A stretch of DNA of 64,000 nt from Mesorhizobium sp. AR02 (GCF_024746835.1 NZ_CP080531.1:5972001-6036000), one strand, 5' to 3'; positions 17,758-26,316 are shown, numbered from the stretch's first letter. The notes: generated by a model not told the origin, from the sequence alone. Made by a program: numbers and translations.

Positions 17758-18606
17758 ATGTCTGCTTTCCCCCGCGCAAGACATCTCCTTTCCCGCTGTG
17801 CCGCACTGGCGCTGATGCTCTGGCTGGCGCCGCAGTCCCGTGCGGACGAGCCGGTCGATGTCGAGCTGGTGCTGGCGGTCGACGTTTCACTGTCGATGTC
17901 GGCGGACGAGCTCGAGATCCAGCGTCACGGCTACGCGGCGGCGCTGACACATGACAATGTGCTGCAGGCGATCGCCGATGGTGCCTATGGCAAGATCGCG
18001 GTCACCTATGTCGAATGGGCCGGCACCACATGGCAACGCGTCATCGTGCCGTGGACGGTCATCGCCAACCGTGCCGACGCCGAGCGGGTGGTGGCGCAAT
18101 TGTCGGCCCAGCCGCCGAACAGCGCGCGACGCACCTCGATCTCCGGCGCGCTGGAATTCGGCAGCGACCTTTTCGCCGAAAGTGGCTACCAGGGAACCAA
18201 GCGGGTCATCGACATTTCCGGCGACGGACCCAACAATCAGGGCGCGCCCGTCAATCTCGCCCGCGACGGTGTCGTCAGGCAAGGCATCGTCATCAACGGC
18301 CTGCCGCTGATGACCCGGGGCGGATTTTCCGGCGCCTACGACGTCAACGATCTCGACCGCTACTACAGCGATTGCGTCATCGGCGGGCCGGGAGCCTTCA
18401 TGATCCCGGTCAATGACTGGACGCAATTTCCCGAAGCCATCCGCCGCAAGCTGGTGCTCGAGCTTGCCGGTCCGGCGTCACCGCAATGGGCGGCGGAGGA
18501 GGCTGATCATCCGCCAGTGGTGCTGGCGCAGGACAAGCCCCCCGCCGACTGCCAGATCGGTGAGAAAATGTGGCGCAACCGCAGCTGGATGCTGGACAGT
18601 CGCTAG
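17758..18606 (+). CDS. DUF1194 (VWA-like) secreted protein
   Basis: A 282-residue protein. The N-terminus has a signal-peptide-like hydrophobic stretch ending at SRADEP (about residue 30). The mature part is a von Willebrand A-type fold of the DUF1194 family: ELVLAVDVSLSMSADEL gives the DxSxS metal-binding (MIDAS) motif, and VIDISGDGPNNQG supplies later ligands. Such proteins are common in rhizobia; their function is unknown. It stands alone between a terminator and the crystallin-like gene. Confidence 0.85.
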   Translation: MSAFPRARHLLSRCAALALMLWLAPQSRADEPVDVELVLAVDVSLSMSADELEIQRHGYAAALTHDNVLQAIADGAYGKIAVTYVEWAGTTWQRVIVPWTVIANRADAERVVAQLSAQPPNSARRTSISGALEFGSDLFAESGYQGTKRVIDISGDGPNNQGAPVNLARDGVVRQGIVINGLPLMTRGGFSGAYDVNDLDRYYSDCVIGGPGAFMIPVNDWTQFPEAIRRKLVLELAGPASPQWAAEEADHPPVVLAQDKPPADCQIGEKMWRNRSWMLDSR

Positions 18607-18694
18607 CCTAGGCTGCGGGCTGGAGCATTGGCAAACGGTCCGGACCGCGCTATCCAGCGGTGGGGGACCGCGGTCGAAACCGAGGAAACATGAG

Positions 18695-19036
18695 ATGAAA
18701 CGCCTTGCTATCCTGACAGCTGTCGCGTCCGTGCTTTTTGCCGACGGCGCCAGCGCCCAATACAACGACCAGCCTGCCTGCGTCATGTTCGAGCACGCAA
18801 ACTTTCGCGGGCGGTCGATCGAAATGGGACCCGACGATTCGGTGAACTTTCGTGGCGGTCAGTTCTGGAACGATCGTGTGTCGTCGGTGTTCGTTCGCCG
18901 GGGTTGCACGCTCGTTGCCTATGAAGATACGAACAGGGGGGGCGAATCGATCGAAATCAGGCGCCAGGCCCGCTGGTTGGGCGAGGACTGGAACGACCGC
19001 ATCTCGTCGGCCGAGTGCTATTGCGACGGCTATTGA
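18695..19036 (+). CDS. Secreted beta/gamma-crystallin domain protein
   Basis: A 113-residue protein with a signal peptide (cleavage near GASA-Q, residue 21) and one beta/gamma-crystallin domain made of two Greek-key motifs. Each motif ends in a double-clamp calcium site of the form N/D-N/D-x-x-S/T-S: NDRVSS at 59-64 and NDRISS at 100-105. Four cysteines near 29, 71, 108 and 110 may form disulfides. Likely a calcium-binding exported protein; its role is not known. GAGGA at 18682-18686 supports the start at 18695. Confidence 0.8.
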   Translation: MKRLAILTAVASVLFADGASAQYNDQPACVMFEHANFRGRSIEMGPDDSVNFRGGQFWNDRVSSVFVRRGCTLVAYEDTNRGGESIEIRRQARWLGEDWNDRISSAECYCDGY

Positions 19037-19115
19037 CCGGGCAGGGCTTTAGCCCTGTCGAGCGTCGGCGACCAGTCCGTCCCAACGACCGTGCCATCGA
19101 ACACGTTCCTGTTGA

Positions 19116-19145
19116 TTGACAAGCCGATTGGCGTCTGTGAACAAT
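19116..19145 (+). promoter_or_regulatory. Candidate sigma-70 promoter of the ABC importer operon
   Basis: TTGACA at 19116-19121 and AACAAT at 19140-19145 are separated by 18 bases and sit 31 bases before the substrate-binding protein start. The -10 element is weak. Confidence 0.4.
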
Positions 19146-19176
19146 TCCCCTCAAGAGAAACAAAAGGGGAACTCAC

Positions 19177-20127
19177 ATGAACCGGATCGCCGTTTTCGCC
19201 GCTACTTTGACGCTTGCCGCCAGCCTGTCCGCTCCGGTGATGGCCGCCACATCGGTCACCATCGGCATCAGCGGCTGGACCGGCTTCGCACCGCTGACGC
19301 TTGCCAGGCAGGCAGGGCTTTTCGAGAAGCATGGCCTTGACGTGACCTTGAAGAAGGTGCCTCAGGCCAGCCGTCCGCTCGCCATCGCCAGCGGCGACCT
19401 GCAATGCGCCGCCACCACCGTCGAGACCTGGCTGGTGTGGAACGCCAGCGGGGTGACCACCAAGCAGATATTCCAGCTGGACAAATCCTATGGTGCCGAC
19501 GGCATTGTCGTGCGCAACGACATCAAGACCGTCGCCGATCTCAAGGGCAAGAACGTCGCCTCCTCGGCGCCGGGCACGTCGCCCTATTTCCTGCTCGCCT
19601 GGGTGCTGAACAAGAACGGCATGTCGACCAAGGACGTGACGGTCGTCAACCTTGAGCCGGACGCCGCGGCGCAGGCCTTCCTTGCCGGCCAGAACGATGC
19701 GGCGGTCACCTATGAACCGTTCATCTCGGCCGTGCGCGACAAGGCCGACCAGGGCCACATACTGGCGACCACGCTCGACTATCCGATGGTTCTCGACACC
19801 GTCGGCTGCACGCCCGAATTCCTCAAGGCCAATCCGGATGCCGCCAAGGCGCTGGCCGACAGCTATTTCGACGCGCTCGACCTGATCAAGAAGGACCCGC
19901 AGAAATCCTATGAGATCATGGGCGCCGATGTGAAACAGTCGGCCAAGGAATTCGAGGATTCGGCGAAGTACCTGAAATGGGCCGACAGGGCCGAGAACAA
20001 GCAGTTCTTCACCAAGGAATTCCTGGACTTTTCCAAGACCGCCGGCGATCTGCTGCTGCAGATGGGGCTGATCAAGGAAGCGCCCGATGTCGCCACGCTG
20101 GCCGACACCAGCGCGGTGTCGAACTGA
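19177..20127 (+). CDS. ABC transporter substrate-binding protein, NitT/TauT type
   Basis: A 316-residue periplasmic protein with a signal peptide (cleavage after VMAA, about residue 24). It has the SsuA/TauA-like pattern ISGWTGFAPLTLARQAGLF near the start and DLKGKNVASSAPGTSPYFL near residue 122. The family binds sulfonates, nitrate, thiamine precursors and other small molecules. An AAGGGGA RBS lies close before the start. The permease and ATPase follow, and a GbdR-like regulator gene is next to them, which may point to an N-methylated ligand. That link is inference; nothing in the sequence fixes the ligand. Confidence 0.88.
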   Translation: MNRIAVFAATLTLAASLSAPVMAATSVTIGISGWTGFAPLTLARQAGLFEKHGLDVTLKKVPQASRPLAIASGDLQCAATTVETWLVWNASGVTTKQIFQLDKSYGADGIVVRNDIKTVADLKGKNVASSAPGTSPYFLLAWVLNKNGMSTKDVTVVNLEPDAAAQAFLAGQNDAAVTYEPFISAVRDKADQGHILATTLDYPMVLDTVGCTPEFLKANPDAAKALADSYFDALDLIKKDPQKSYEIMGADVKQSAKEFEDSAKYLKWADRAENKQFFTKEFLDFSKTAGDLLLQMGLIKEAPDVATLADTSAVSN

Positions 20128-20151
20128 TCGTCCGGCCTTTGCCCATTATGC

Positions 20152-20170
20152 GGCGGCGCCTGGCGCCGCC
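20152..20170. other. GC-rich hairpin between binding-protein and permease genes
   Basis: GGCGGCGCC (20152-20160) and GGCGCCGCC (20162-20170) pair almost end to end. There is no T run. Such structures often stabilise the upstream binding-protein message in ABC operons and lower downstream expression. Confidence 0.55.
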
Positions 20171-20208
20171 GTCCTCTCCTGGACAAATGACCATTTGATG
20201 GGGACGAT

Positions 20209-20988
20209 GTGAAGATGCGCCCCTTGCATCCAGTCTCGCCGGGCCTGCGGACCGTGCTCGGCATTTCCTTCTTCGTGCTGTTCATTGCCTTCTGGGCCTG
20301 GATCACGCTTGGCGGCCACGTCAACCGCATCTTCCTCGCCGATCCGCTGTCGATGCTCAGGGATGGTTGGCGGCTGCTGGTCGAGGACCGTTTCTGGCTC
20401 GACATATTGATCACCATCTGGCGCGTCTTTGGCGGCTTTCTGCTGGCGTCGGTGGTGGCCGTGCCGATCGGCATCGCCATGGGCGCCTGGAAGCCGGTGG
20501 AAGCGTTCCTGGAGCCCTTTGTCTCCTTCGCCCGCTACCTGCCGGCCTCGGCCTTCATTCCGCTGCTCATCCTGTGGGCCGGCATTGGCGAGCTGGAAAA
20601 GCTGCTGGTCATCTTCGTCGGCTCGGTGTTCCAGATCATCCTGATCGTCGCCGTCAAGGTCGGTTCGACGCGGCGCGACCTGGTCGAGGCCGCCTATACG
20701 CTGGGCTCGACCAACAACGGCATCGTCAAACGGGTGATCATGCCGGCCAATGCGCCCGAAATCGCCGAAACGCTGCGGCTGGTGCTCGGCTGGGCCTGGA
20801 CCTATGTCATCGTCGCCGAGCTGATCGGCTCGTCTTCCGGCATCGGCTACATGATCATCAACAGCCAGTCGCGGCTGGCGACCGGACAGATCATCTTCGG
20901 CATCATCGTCATCGGGCTGATCGGGCTGTTGTCCGATTTCGCCTTCAAAGCGTTCAACCGCTGGCTCTTTCCGTGGAGCCTGGCGTGA
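20209..20988 (+). CDS. ABC transporter permease, NitT/TauT type
   Basis: A 259-residue inner-membrane protein with about six helices. The cytoplasmic coupling motif EAAYTLGSTNNGIVKRVIMP, near residues 160-180, is the permease EAA loop. GTG at 20209 is the likely start; an ATG two codons later is possible. The stop TGA overlaps the GTG start of the ATPase gene, so the two are translationally coupled. Confidence 0.88.
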   Translation: MKMRPLHPVSPGLRTVLGISFFVLFIAFWAWITLGGHVNRIFLADPLSMLRDGWRLLVEDRFWLDILITIWRVFGGFLLASVVAVPIGIAMGAWKPVEAFLEPFVSFARYLPASAFIPLLILWAGIGELEKLLVIFVGSVFQIILIVAVKVGSTRRDLVEAAYTLGSTNNGIVKRVIMPANAPEIAETLRLVLGWAWTYVIVAELIGSSSGIGYMIINSQSRLATGQIIFGIIVIGLIGLLSDFAFKAFNRWLFPWSLA

Positions 20989-21761
20989 GCAAGCTTCTCA
21001 TCGAAGGCGTCTCGCGCACCTTTGCCGGTGTGCGCGGCGGGCAGCCGGTCAAGGCGCTGATGCCGGTCGACCTGGCGGTCGCGGCCAATGATTTCATCAC
21101 CATTCTGGGACCATCAGGCTGCGGAAAGTCGACGCTGCTCAGGATCGTTGCCGGCCTCGAGGCGCCAAGCGAAGGCCGTGTGCTGCTCGACGGCAAGGCG
21201 GTGACGCGGCCGGGGCCTGATCGCGGCATGGTCTTCCAGTCCTACACGCTGTTCCCCTGGCTGACGGTGGCAGAAAACATCGCCTTTGGCCTGCGCGAAC
21301 GCGGCATGGCGCAAAAGGAAAGGGATGGGATCGTCGCGTCCTATGTCGACCTCGTCGGGCTGAAGGGCTTTGAGAACCATTGGCCGAAGCAGCTTTCCGG
21401 CGGCATGCAGCAGCGCACGGCGATCGCCCGCGCGCTCGCCAACGATCCCGAGATCCTGTTGCTGGACGAGCCGTTCGGCGCGCTCGACAACCAGACGCGC
21501 GGGCTGATGCAGGAGCTTCTGCTCGGCATTTGGGAGCGGCGCAAGAAGACGGTGCTGTTCGTCACCCACGACATCGAGGAAGCGATCTTCATGGCCTCGC
21601 GCGTCATCGTGATGACGGCCCGGCCCGGCCGCATCAAGTCGGATGTCGCCATCGACCTGCCGCATCCGCGTCACTACACGCTGAAGACGAGTCCGGAATT
21701 CTCGGCGCTGAGGGCACGGCTGACCGAGGACATCCGCGTCGAAGCGATGCGCACGGCTTAG
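20985..21761 (+). CDS. ABC transporter ATP-binding protein, NitT/TauT type
   Basis: A 258-residue ATPase with Walker A GPSGCGKST (near 43-51), Q-loop FQSYTLFPW, signature LSGGMQQRTAIARAL, Walker B ILLLDEPFGALD and switch His in VTHDIEEA. It starts at a GTG overlapping the permease stop (GTGA). It powers the importer encoded by the two preceding genes. It is convergent with the GbdR-like regulator gene, with 28 nt between the stops. Confidence 0.9.
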   Translation: MSKLLIEGVSRTFAGVRGGQPVKALMPVDLAVAANDFITILGPSGCGKSTLLRIVAGLEAPSEGRVLLDGKAVTRPGPDRGMVFQSYTLFPWLTVAENIAFGLRERGMAQKERDGIVASYVDLVGLKGFENHWPKQLSGGMQQRTAIARALANDPEILLLDEPFGALDNQTRGLMQELLLGIWERRKKTVLFVTHDIEEAIFMASRVIVMTARPGRIKSDVAIDLPHPRHYTLKTSPEFSALRARLTEDIRVEAMRTA

Positions 21762-21789
21762 GGGCAGACAGCCTAGCCGGATTGCGGGA

Positions 21790-22791
21790 TCAGGCCGCCA
21801 GCAACTGCTTGCGGTCGACGCGCTCCTGCTGCGGCGAGCGGGCGTAGAGCTCGCGGTAGCATTTGGAGAAATGCGAGGCCGAGACGAAGCCGCAGGCGAC
21901 CGCCACCTCGACCACGGGCATCGACGACTGGATCAGCAGGTGCCTGGCGCGGTCGAGCCGGATTTCCAGATAATAGCGGGCAGGGGAGCGACCCATCTCG
22001 GTGCGGAACAGGCGCTCGATCTGGCGGCGCGACAGGTCGACATGGTCGGCGATCTCGATCAGCGACAGCGGCTCGGACAAATTGCCTTCCATCAACTCGA
22101 TGATGGTCAGCACCTTCGAGTTCTGCACGCCGAGGCGCGCGCGCAGCGGCAGGCGCTGGCGGTCGGTCGGGCTGCGCACGCGGTCGGTCAGCACCTGTTC
22201 GCACACGCGGTTGACGAGGCTCTCGTCGAAATCGTCGCCGATCAGCTTCAGCATCATGTCGAGCGCGGCGGTGCCGCCGGCGCAGGTGTAGATGTTCTGG
22301 TCGATCTCGAAGAGGTCGGCAAAGACATTGGCCTTCGGGAACGCCTCGGAAAAGCCCGGCAGGTTTTCCCAATGGATGGCGCAGCGCTTGTTCGACAGCA
22401 AGCCAGCGGCGGCGAGGATATGCGCGCCGGTGCACAGACCGCCGACGGCGACGCCGCGATTGTACTCTTCGCGCAGCCAGGCGAAGGCGGATTTGTTCTG
22501 GTAGCGCTCGACATTGATGCCGCTGCAGACGATGGCCATGTTGGGCCGGTCGGGGCCTGCCATCTTCTTGCGCTCTTCCTCCAGCGAGGTGTTGACCGCG
22601 CATTCGACGCCGTTCGAGGCGCGCACCGGCTTGCCGTCAATGCTGGCCAGGCGCCAGCGATAGGCCTCGTAGCCAAGCATGCGATTGGCGGAGCGCAGCG
22701 GGTCGAGTGCGGTCGCAAAGGCGATCATGGTGAAATCAGGAACAAGGAAGAACACAAACGATCGCTTGATCGGATGCTTGACGGCGTTCAC
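21790..22791 (-). CDS. GlxA/GbdR-like transcriptional regulator (AraC family)
   Basis: A 333-residue regulator. Residues 10-200 form a DJ-1/PfpI (class I glutamine amidotransferase-like) sensor domain with VGGLCTGAHILAAAGLL at the nucleophile-elbow position. Residues 225-325 are an AraC DNA-binding domain (LSLIEIADHVDLSRRQIERL, then VVEVAVACGFVSASHFSKCY). This architecture is shared by GbdR, the activator of glycine betaine and dimethylglycine catabolism in Pseudomonas. A 9-bp-arm palindrome lies about 105 bases upstream. Given the surrounding methylamine genes, control of betaine catabolism is likely but inferred. Confidence 0.85.
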   Translation of the reverse strand: MNAVKHPIKRSFVFFLVPDFTMIAFATALDPLRSANRMLGYEAYRWRLASIDGKPVRASNGVECAVNTSLEEERKKMAGPDRPNMAIVCSGINVERYQNKSAFAWLREEYNRGVAVGGLCTGAHILAAAGLLSNKRCAIHWENLPGFSEAFPKANVFADLFEIDQNIYTCAGGTAALDMMLKLIGDDFDESLVNRVCEQVLTDRVRSPTDRQRLPLRARLGVQNSKVLTIIELMEGNLSEPLSLIEIADHVDLSRRQIERLFRTEMGRSPARYYLEIRLDRARHLLIQSSMPVVEVAVACGFVSASHFSKCYRELYARSPQQERVDRKQLLAA

Positions 22792-22895
22792 GGGAACCTC
22801 ATCTGGCCATGACGCGAACAGGATGTCGCGAATAGCATAGCGACATCAGGAAAAACCATGCTTGTCAATCGGCTACGCTGCCTCAGTGAGACAAA

Positions 22896-22917
22896 ATTTG
22901 CGACATGGGTCGCAAAT
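22896..22917. promoter_or_regulatory. Perfect palindrome, candidate operator upstream of the GbdR-like gene
   Basis: ATTTGCGAC (22896-22904) and GTCGCAAAT (22909-22917) form perfect 9-base arms around ATGG. The TTTGCGAC octamer or its complement recurs upstream of three other C1 units in this window. In the 304-base gap 22792-23095 the only other structures I see are an imperfect GGGCAATTGC hairpin at about 22918-22942 and the terminator at 23023. Confidence 0.6.
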
Positions 22918-23022
22918 GGGCAATTGCTGTGCGGCAATGCCCTTGGAACATGCAGTCATGTTCCGGGGGAGCGGCATCAACTGTCCAAGCGGCGGGCAAA
23001 ATGCGCAAAGGCGAAACAAAAA

Positions 23023-23049
23023 CGCCGCCTTGGCTGGAGCCAGGCGGCG
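23023..23049 (-). terminator. Rho-independent terminator of the 44-residue small gene
   Basis: On the minus strand CGCCGCCT and AGGCGGCG form the stem and TTTTTGTTT follows. It is placed to end the message from 23096-23230. Confidence 0.8.
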
Positions 23050-23095
23050 TTACAGTCTTAAGCAGCGGCAGGGAGGCGCTGCCTTGCAAAAATGG

Positions 23096-23230
23096 TCAGG
23101 CGACGAAGCCGAGGCGCGCCGCAGCCATCGCGCCGGTCTGGCCGGGCATGGTGTTGGCGAGGCGCTGACGCTCGAGAGCGGTGGTCAGGTTCATTTCGCG
23201 GCGGGCGAAGAGGCGGGCAAAAAGCTTCAT
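23096..23230 (-). CDS. Small 44-residue protein, unknown function
   Basis: Reading leftward from ATG 23230, a 44-codon frame begins MKLFARLFARREMNLTTAL and ends in AAARLGFVA. A good RBS (GGAG, 7 nt upstream) and a strong terminator 47 bases after the stop argue that it is expressed. The protein has a basic, amphipathic N-terminus (Lys2, Arg6, Arg10, Arg11) and no cysteines. It is similar in size to DUF1127 proteins, but the DUF1127 core is not evident. Confidence 0.6.
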   Translation of the reverse strand: MKLFARLFARREMNLTTALERQRLANTMPGQTGAMAAARLGFVA

Positions 23231-23539
23231 GATCATCTCCAATCGGTTGCTCAGACGGGTCGCCTTCGCTTGATGGAGTGGGGCAGCTCGTTTGCTGGTG
23301 GTGATATAGGCTTGTGCTGCGTGAAACTAAATCGCAAAAGCGAAGCGCTTGATATGAAATGCGACACCGAATGCGACAAATTTGGGCAGCGTGCCTGAAA
23401 TTTACGATTATTTACAAGGCATTAATCGGAAATAAGCGCTGCTATGCGGCTTGCTCATATGCGCCATGCAGCGGCAGCATGGCTCGAAAACTCATTTGAA
23501 TACAAATAAAGTGCAGAGGACCTAAAGGGTAAAATAGAG
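23231..23539. other. Intergenic stretch upstream of the 44-residue gene, with GCGAC repeats
   Basis: There is no convincing gene here. It holds two ATGCGAC half-sites 12 bases apart (23359-23365 and 23371-23377) and a TCGCAAAAGCGA element near 23332, similar to the TTTGCGAC family elsewhere in the window. Farther on, an AT-rich tract at 23400-23440 is the best place for a promoter of the minus-strand small gene. Confidence 0.4.
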
Positions 23540-23574
23540 AAGGCCTGCCGGGCTGGGTGCGCGCGGCAGGCCTT
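23540..23574 (-). terminator. Rho-independent terminator of the DUF1127 gene
   Basis: An 11-base perfect stem (AAGGCCTGCCG and CGGCAGGCCTT) is followed on the minus strand by CTCTATTTT. It lies 20 bases after the DUF1127 stop. Confidence 0.8.
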
Positions 23575-23594
23575 CGGCATTTGGTACACACGGT

Positions 23595-23780
23595 TTACTT
23601 TGCTCCAGCCCAGGATCCAACGCCGTTGCGAATGCCGGTCTTGGTGTCGGAAGCTTCGGGCCAGCCAATATCCTTCTGCAGTTCGATCGGCAGGGAGCGG
23701 ATGGCGCGTTCGGTCTGGTAGCGGGCGCGTGCTGCGCTGAATTCAGTCGCGATGCGACCGAGGGACGACAGGATAGACAT
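23595..23780 (-). CDS. DUF1127 small protein
   Basis: A 61-residue protein with the DUF1127 core: an Arg-rich N-terminal helix, then ERAIRSLPIELQKDIGWP. AAGGAG, 8 nt before the ATG, fixes the start. DUF1127 proteins are abundant in rhizobia and Brucella, and work in Agrobacterium linked several of them to RNA turnover and to carbon and phosphate metabolism. It has its own terminator. A frameshifted paralogue lies at 26133-26316. Confidence 0.85.
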   Translation of the reverse strand: MSILSSLGRIATEFSAARARYQTERAIRSLPIELQKDIGWPEASDTKTGIRNGVGSWAGAK

Positions 23781-24011
23781 TTCATTCTCCTTTGATGGCG
23801 GGCCGGAGACATTCCGACCTTTGATGGTGGGGCCTTACACGCGGGGTGTTTCAACCCCATTTCATGTCGATTGCAGGTCTGTGTCGTGGTGGTTTCGTGG
23901 CTGCTTGTGGCAGCAACCTCAATCGATGGAGTTGACTATCCTCCCAATCTGATGTTCAATCAAACGAAATGGAATGATGCTTTGTATCAGAAAAATTGAA
24001 GGCCGCTTCCC

Positions 24012-24911
24012 ATGAACGCCCCGCTCAATCATCCGCTGCCACTGCTCGATCTCGACGTTTTGCGCACTTTCGTGGCGATTGCCGAGACCGGTAGCTTCAC
24101 CACCGCCGCCAATGCCGTCTTCCGCACACCGTCCGCGGTCTCTATGCAGATCAAGAAGCTGGAGGACATCCTTGGCCGCTCGGTGTTCGCGCGCGACGCC
24201 CGCTCGGTGTCGCTGACCACGGACGGCGAGATGCTGCTCGGCTATGCCCGCCGGCTGCTGTCGATCAACCGCGAGGTGGTGTCGAAGTTCATCATTCCCG
24301 AGATTGTCGGGGTGGTGCGGCTGGGCTCGCCGGATGATTACGGCGAGCGCGTGCTGCCGCATGTGCTGAAGCGTTTCGCGCAATCGCACCCGTCGATCGC
24401 CGTGGACGTCACCATCGACCAGAGCAGCAATCTGCGCCGGCGCATGGACGACCGCGCGCTCGACATCACGCTTCTGACCAACTCCTACAAGACCAGCGCG
24501 CTCGGCGCCGAGGTGCTTTTGACCGAGCCGATCGTGTGGGCCGGCGCCAAGGGCGGTTGCGCGCATCTGCGCGAGCCCTTGCCGGTATCGCTGTGGGAAG
24601 AGGGCTGCGCCTGGCGAGCCGGCGCGCTCGATGCGCTGGGACGCGAGGGCCGCAACTATCGCGTCGCCTATATGAGCGCGCATACAGCCGGCCAGCGCGC
24701 CGCGATCATGGCCGACCTCGCGGTCGCGCCGCTGCCGCGATCATTCCTCGGCAACGACATGGTCGAACTCTGCCCGAAGGACGGCATGCCCGATATCGGC
24801 ACCTACAATCTGGCCATGGTGGTGGCTCCGGACGCCAGCGCGCCGGTCAAGGCCGTCGCCGACCATATCCGCGCAACGTTCGAAGTGTTCCGGGAAACCG
24901 GCAAGTTCTGA
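24012..24911 (+). CDS. LysR family transcriptional regulator
   Basis: A 299-residue LysR-type regulator. The N-terminal winged helix (LDVLRTFVAIAETGSFTTAA, near 15-34, then SAVSMQIKKLEDILG) is followed by a periplasmic-binding-protein-like effector domain (about 95-290). The neighbour on the 5' side is the divergent DUF1127 gene, and on the 3' side a convergent esterase gene 33 nt away. No specific target is evident. Confidence 0.9.
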   Translation: MNAPLNHPLPLLDLDVLRTFVAIAETGSFTTAANAVFRTPSAVSMQIKKLEDILGRSVFARDARSVSLTTDGEMLLGYARRLLSINREVVSKFIIPEIVGVVRLGSPDDYGERVLPHVLKRFAQSHPSIAVDVTIDQSSNLRRRMDDRALDITLLTNSYKTSALGAEVLLTEPIVWAGAKGGCAHLREPLPVSLWEEGCAWRAGALDALGREGRNYRVAYMSAHTAGQRAAIMADLAVAPLPRSFLGNDMVELCPKDGMPDIGTYNLAMVVAPDASAPVKAVADHIRATFEVFRETGKF

Positions 24912-24944
24912 TCCGTCAACAGGATCGGACCGAAGACAGAAGCG

Positions 24945-25898
24945 TTACTCCGCAGCCTCCGCGGAGGGCGCTTCGAACCTTGTTCTCGTGTCTTGCTTGA
25001 TCGGCAAGGGGCTCTCATTGAGAAACGCCACGATGTGCTGGCGCGCGCGTCGCGATTCCGGCATGTCGATCAATGGCCAGGCGTGGAACATGCCTTCCTC
25101 GTGGATGACATCAATCTCGACACCGGCGTCCCGCGCCTTTTGCGCGAAGATCAGATTGTCGGGCGTCAAGAGATCGTGCGAGCCGGTCAAAAGCAGCGTT
25201 TTCGGCAGCACCGACAGGTCGCCATAGATCGGGCTGATGTGCCAGTCGCTGCGGTCTATGCCGGCGCTATACATGCGGATCGCTTCGAGGCCGCCGGGAA
25301 TGCCGAGCCAAGGGTCGTTGCGCTCGGCCTCGAACAGCTTTGGGTTGGAAAGCGACATGTCGAGCCCTGGCGAAATCAGCACATGGCGCGATGGCAGCGG
25401 CAAGCCTTCTTCGGCAGCCATCATGGTCAGCACCACGGCCATGTTGCCGCCGGCGGAATCGCCCATGAAGATGATGTCTTCCGCTTCCGTCTCGTCGAGC
25501 ATCTGGCGATAGACGTCGCCGACCATGCCGAACATGGCGTGGAAATCGTGTTCTGGGGCGATGGGATAGATCGGCACGGTGATGCCGTAGCCCAGCCGGT
25601 CGGCCATCTCGGCAATCAGGTGCCAGTGATAGGGCGTGATCTCAAACACATAGGCGCCGCCATGCAGATAGAGGATCCGCTTGTGCTCGCCGGCCTTCGG
25701 AGCGATTTCGTAGACCGGAAAACCATCGACGGTGCGTGTCTGAATGTCCAAGCGCTGGTGTAGCGAGGCCGGCGGATGGTGATCCTCGGTCTTGCGCGCG
25801 GCAGCGATCCAGCGCTGCAGGTTTTCCGGGCTGGAAAAGGCCTTTTTGCGGCTGTACCTGAGCACGAAGGACACGAAGTGGCTTTTCAAACTTGGCAT
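24945..25898 (-). CDS. Alpha/beta hydrolase, hormone-sensitive lipase type
   Basis: A 317-residue esterase-like hydrolase. It shows the oxyanion-hole motif LYLHGGAYVFEI near 76-87, the nucleophile elbow FMGDSAGGNMAVV near 144-156, and HEEGMFHAWPL with the catalytic His near 280. No signal peptide is visible, so it should act in the cytoplasm on short-chain esters. The physiological substrate is unknown. Confidence 0.88.
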   Translation of the reverse strand: MPSLKSHFVSFVLRYSRKKAFSSPENLQRWIAAARKTEDHHPPASLHQRLDIQTRTVDGFPVYEIAPKAGEHKRILYLHGGAYVFEITPYHWHLIAEMADRLGYGITVPIYPIAPEHDFHAMFGMVGDVYRQMLDETEAEDIIFMGDSAGGNMAVVLTMMAAEEGLPLPSRHVLISPGLDMSLSNPKLFEAERNDPWLGIPGGLEAIRMYSAGIDRSDWHISPIYGDLSVLPKTLLLTGSHDLLTPDNLIFAQKARDAGVEIDVIHEEGMFHAWPLIDMPESRRARQHIVAFLNESPLPIKQDTRTRFEAPSAEAAE

Positions 25899-26011
25899 GC
25901 GGATACACGAACTTCGGCAACAGCCGACTAAGAGAAACCTCCACTATCCCCGAACATCGTACCTTGGTCGAAAATGTCAAGATTTACGCAGTGTCCACAC
26001 GGCGGAGTGAT

Positions 26012-26037
26012 CCGCGCCGCTGTCGTCAGCGGCGCGG
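26012..26037. other. Strong GC hairpin without T tail
   Basis: CCGCGCCGCTG (26012-26022) and CAGCGGCGCGG (26027-26037) pair perfectly around TCGT. It is 96 bases after the broken DUF1127 frame. With no T run it is not a standard terminator. Confidence 0.55.
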
Positions 26038-26132
26038 TAAAAGTGCTGCGCGCAGCCGGTTGCTGGTTGCCGCCGGGGATGTGCGAAATCCTCGGCGCCT
26101 GCCGAGCAATTTGCATTTGTCGGCGAAGGTCA

Positions 26133-26316
26133 TCAGCGCGCCGTACCCAGAAGCAGCGACGTGAGCGCGGCCTGCGGGTCGCTGGGCGGTGAGGCCGGCC
26201 AACCAATGTCCTTCTGGACGTGCGCCGGCAGGCTGTTCAGCGCGGATCGCCTTGTTCCTGGCATGGGTCTGCCTGATGGTCACACCGAAGCGACCGAGAT
26301 TTCCGAACATCGACAT
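26133..26316 (-). pseudogene. Frameshifted DUF1127 gene
   Basis: From ATG 26316 (GGGAG just upstream) the frame starts MSMFGNLGRFGVTIRQTHAR and continues NKAIR. The DUF1127 core then appears in another frame as NSLPAHVQKDIGWPASPP and runs to TSLLLGTAR and a stop at 26133. Removing one base near 26241-26243 joins the halves into a roughly 60-residue paralogue of the gene at 23595-23780. As written the gene is broken. A sequencing error or a programmed frameshift are the alternatives. Confidence 0.75.

Noticed and set aside
26012..26037. Terminator call for the 11-base GC hairpin
   Set aside because: No T run follows on either strand, so it is left as an unassigned hairpin.
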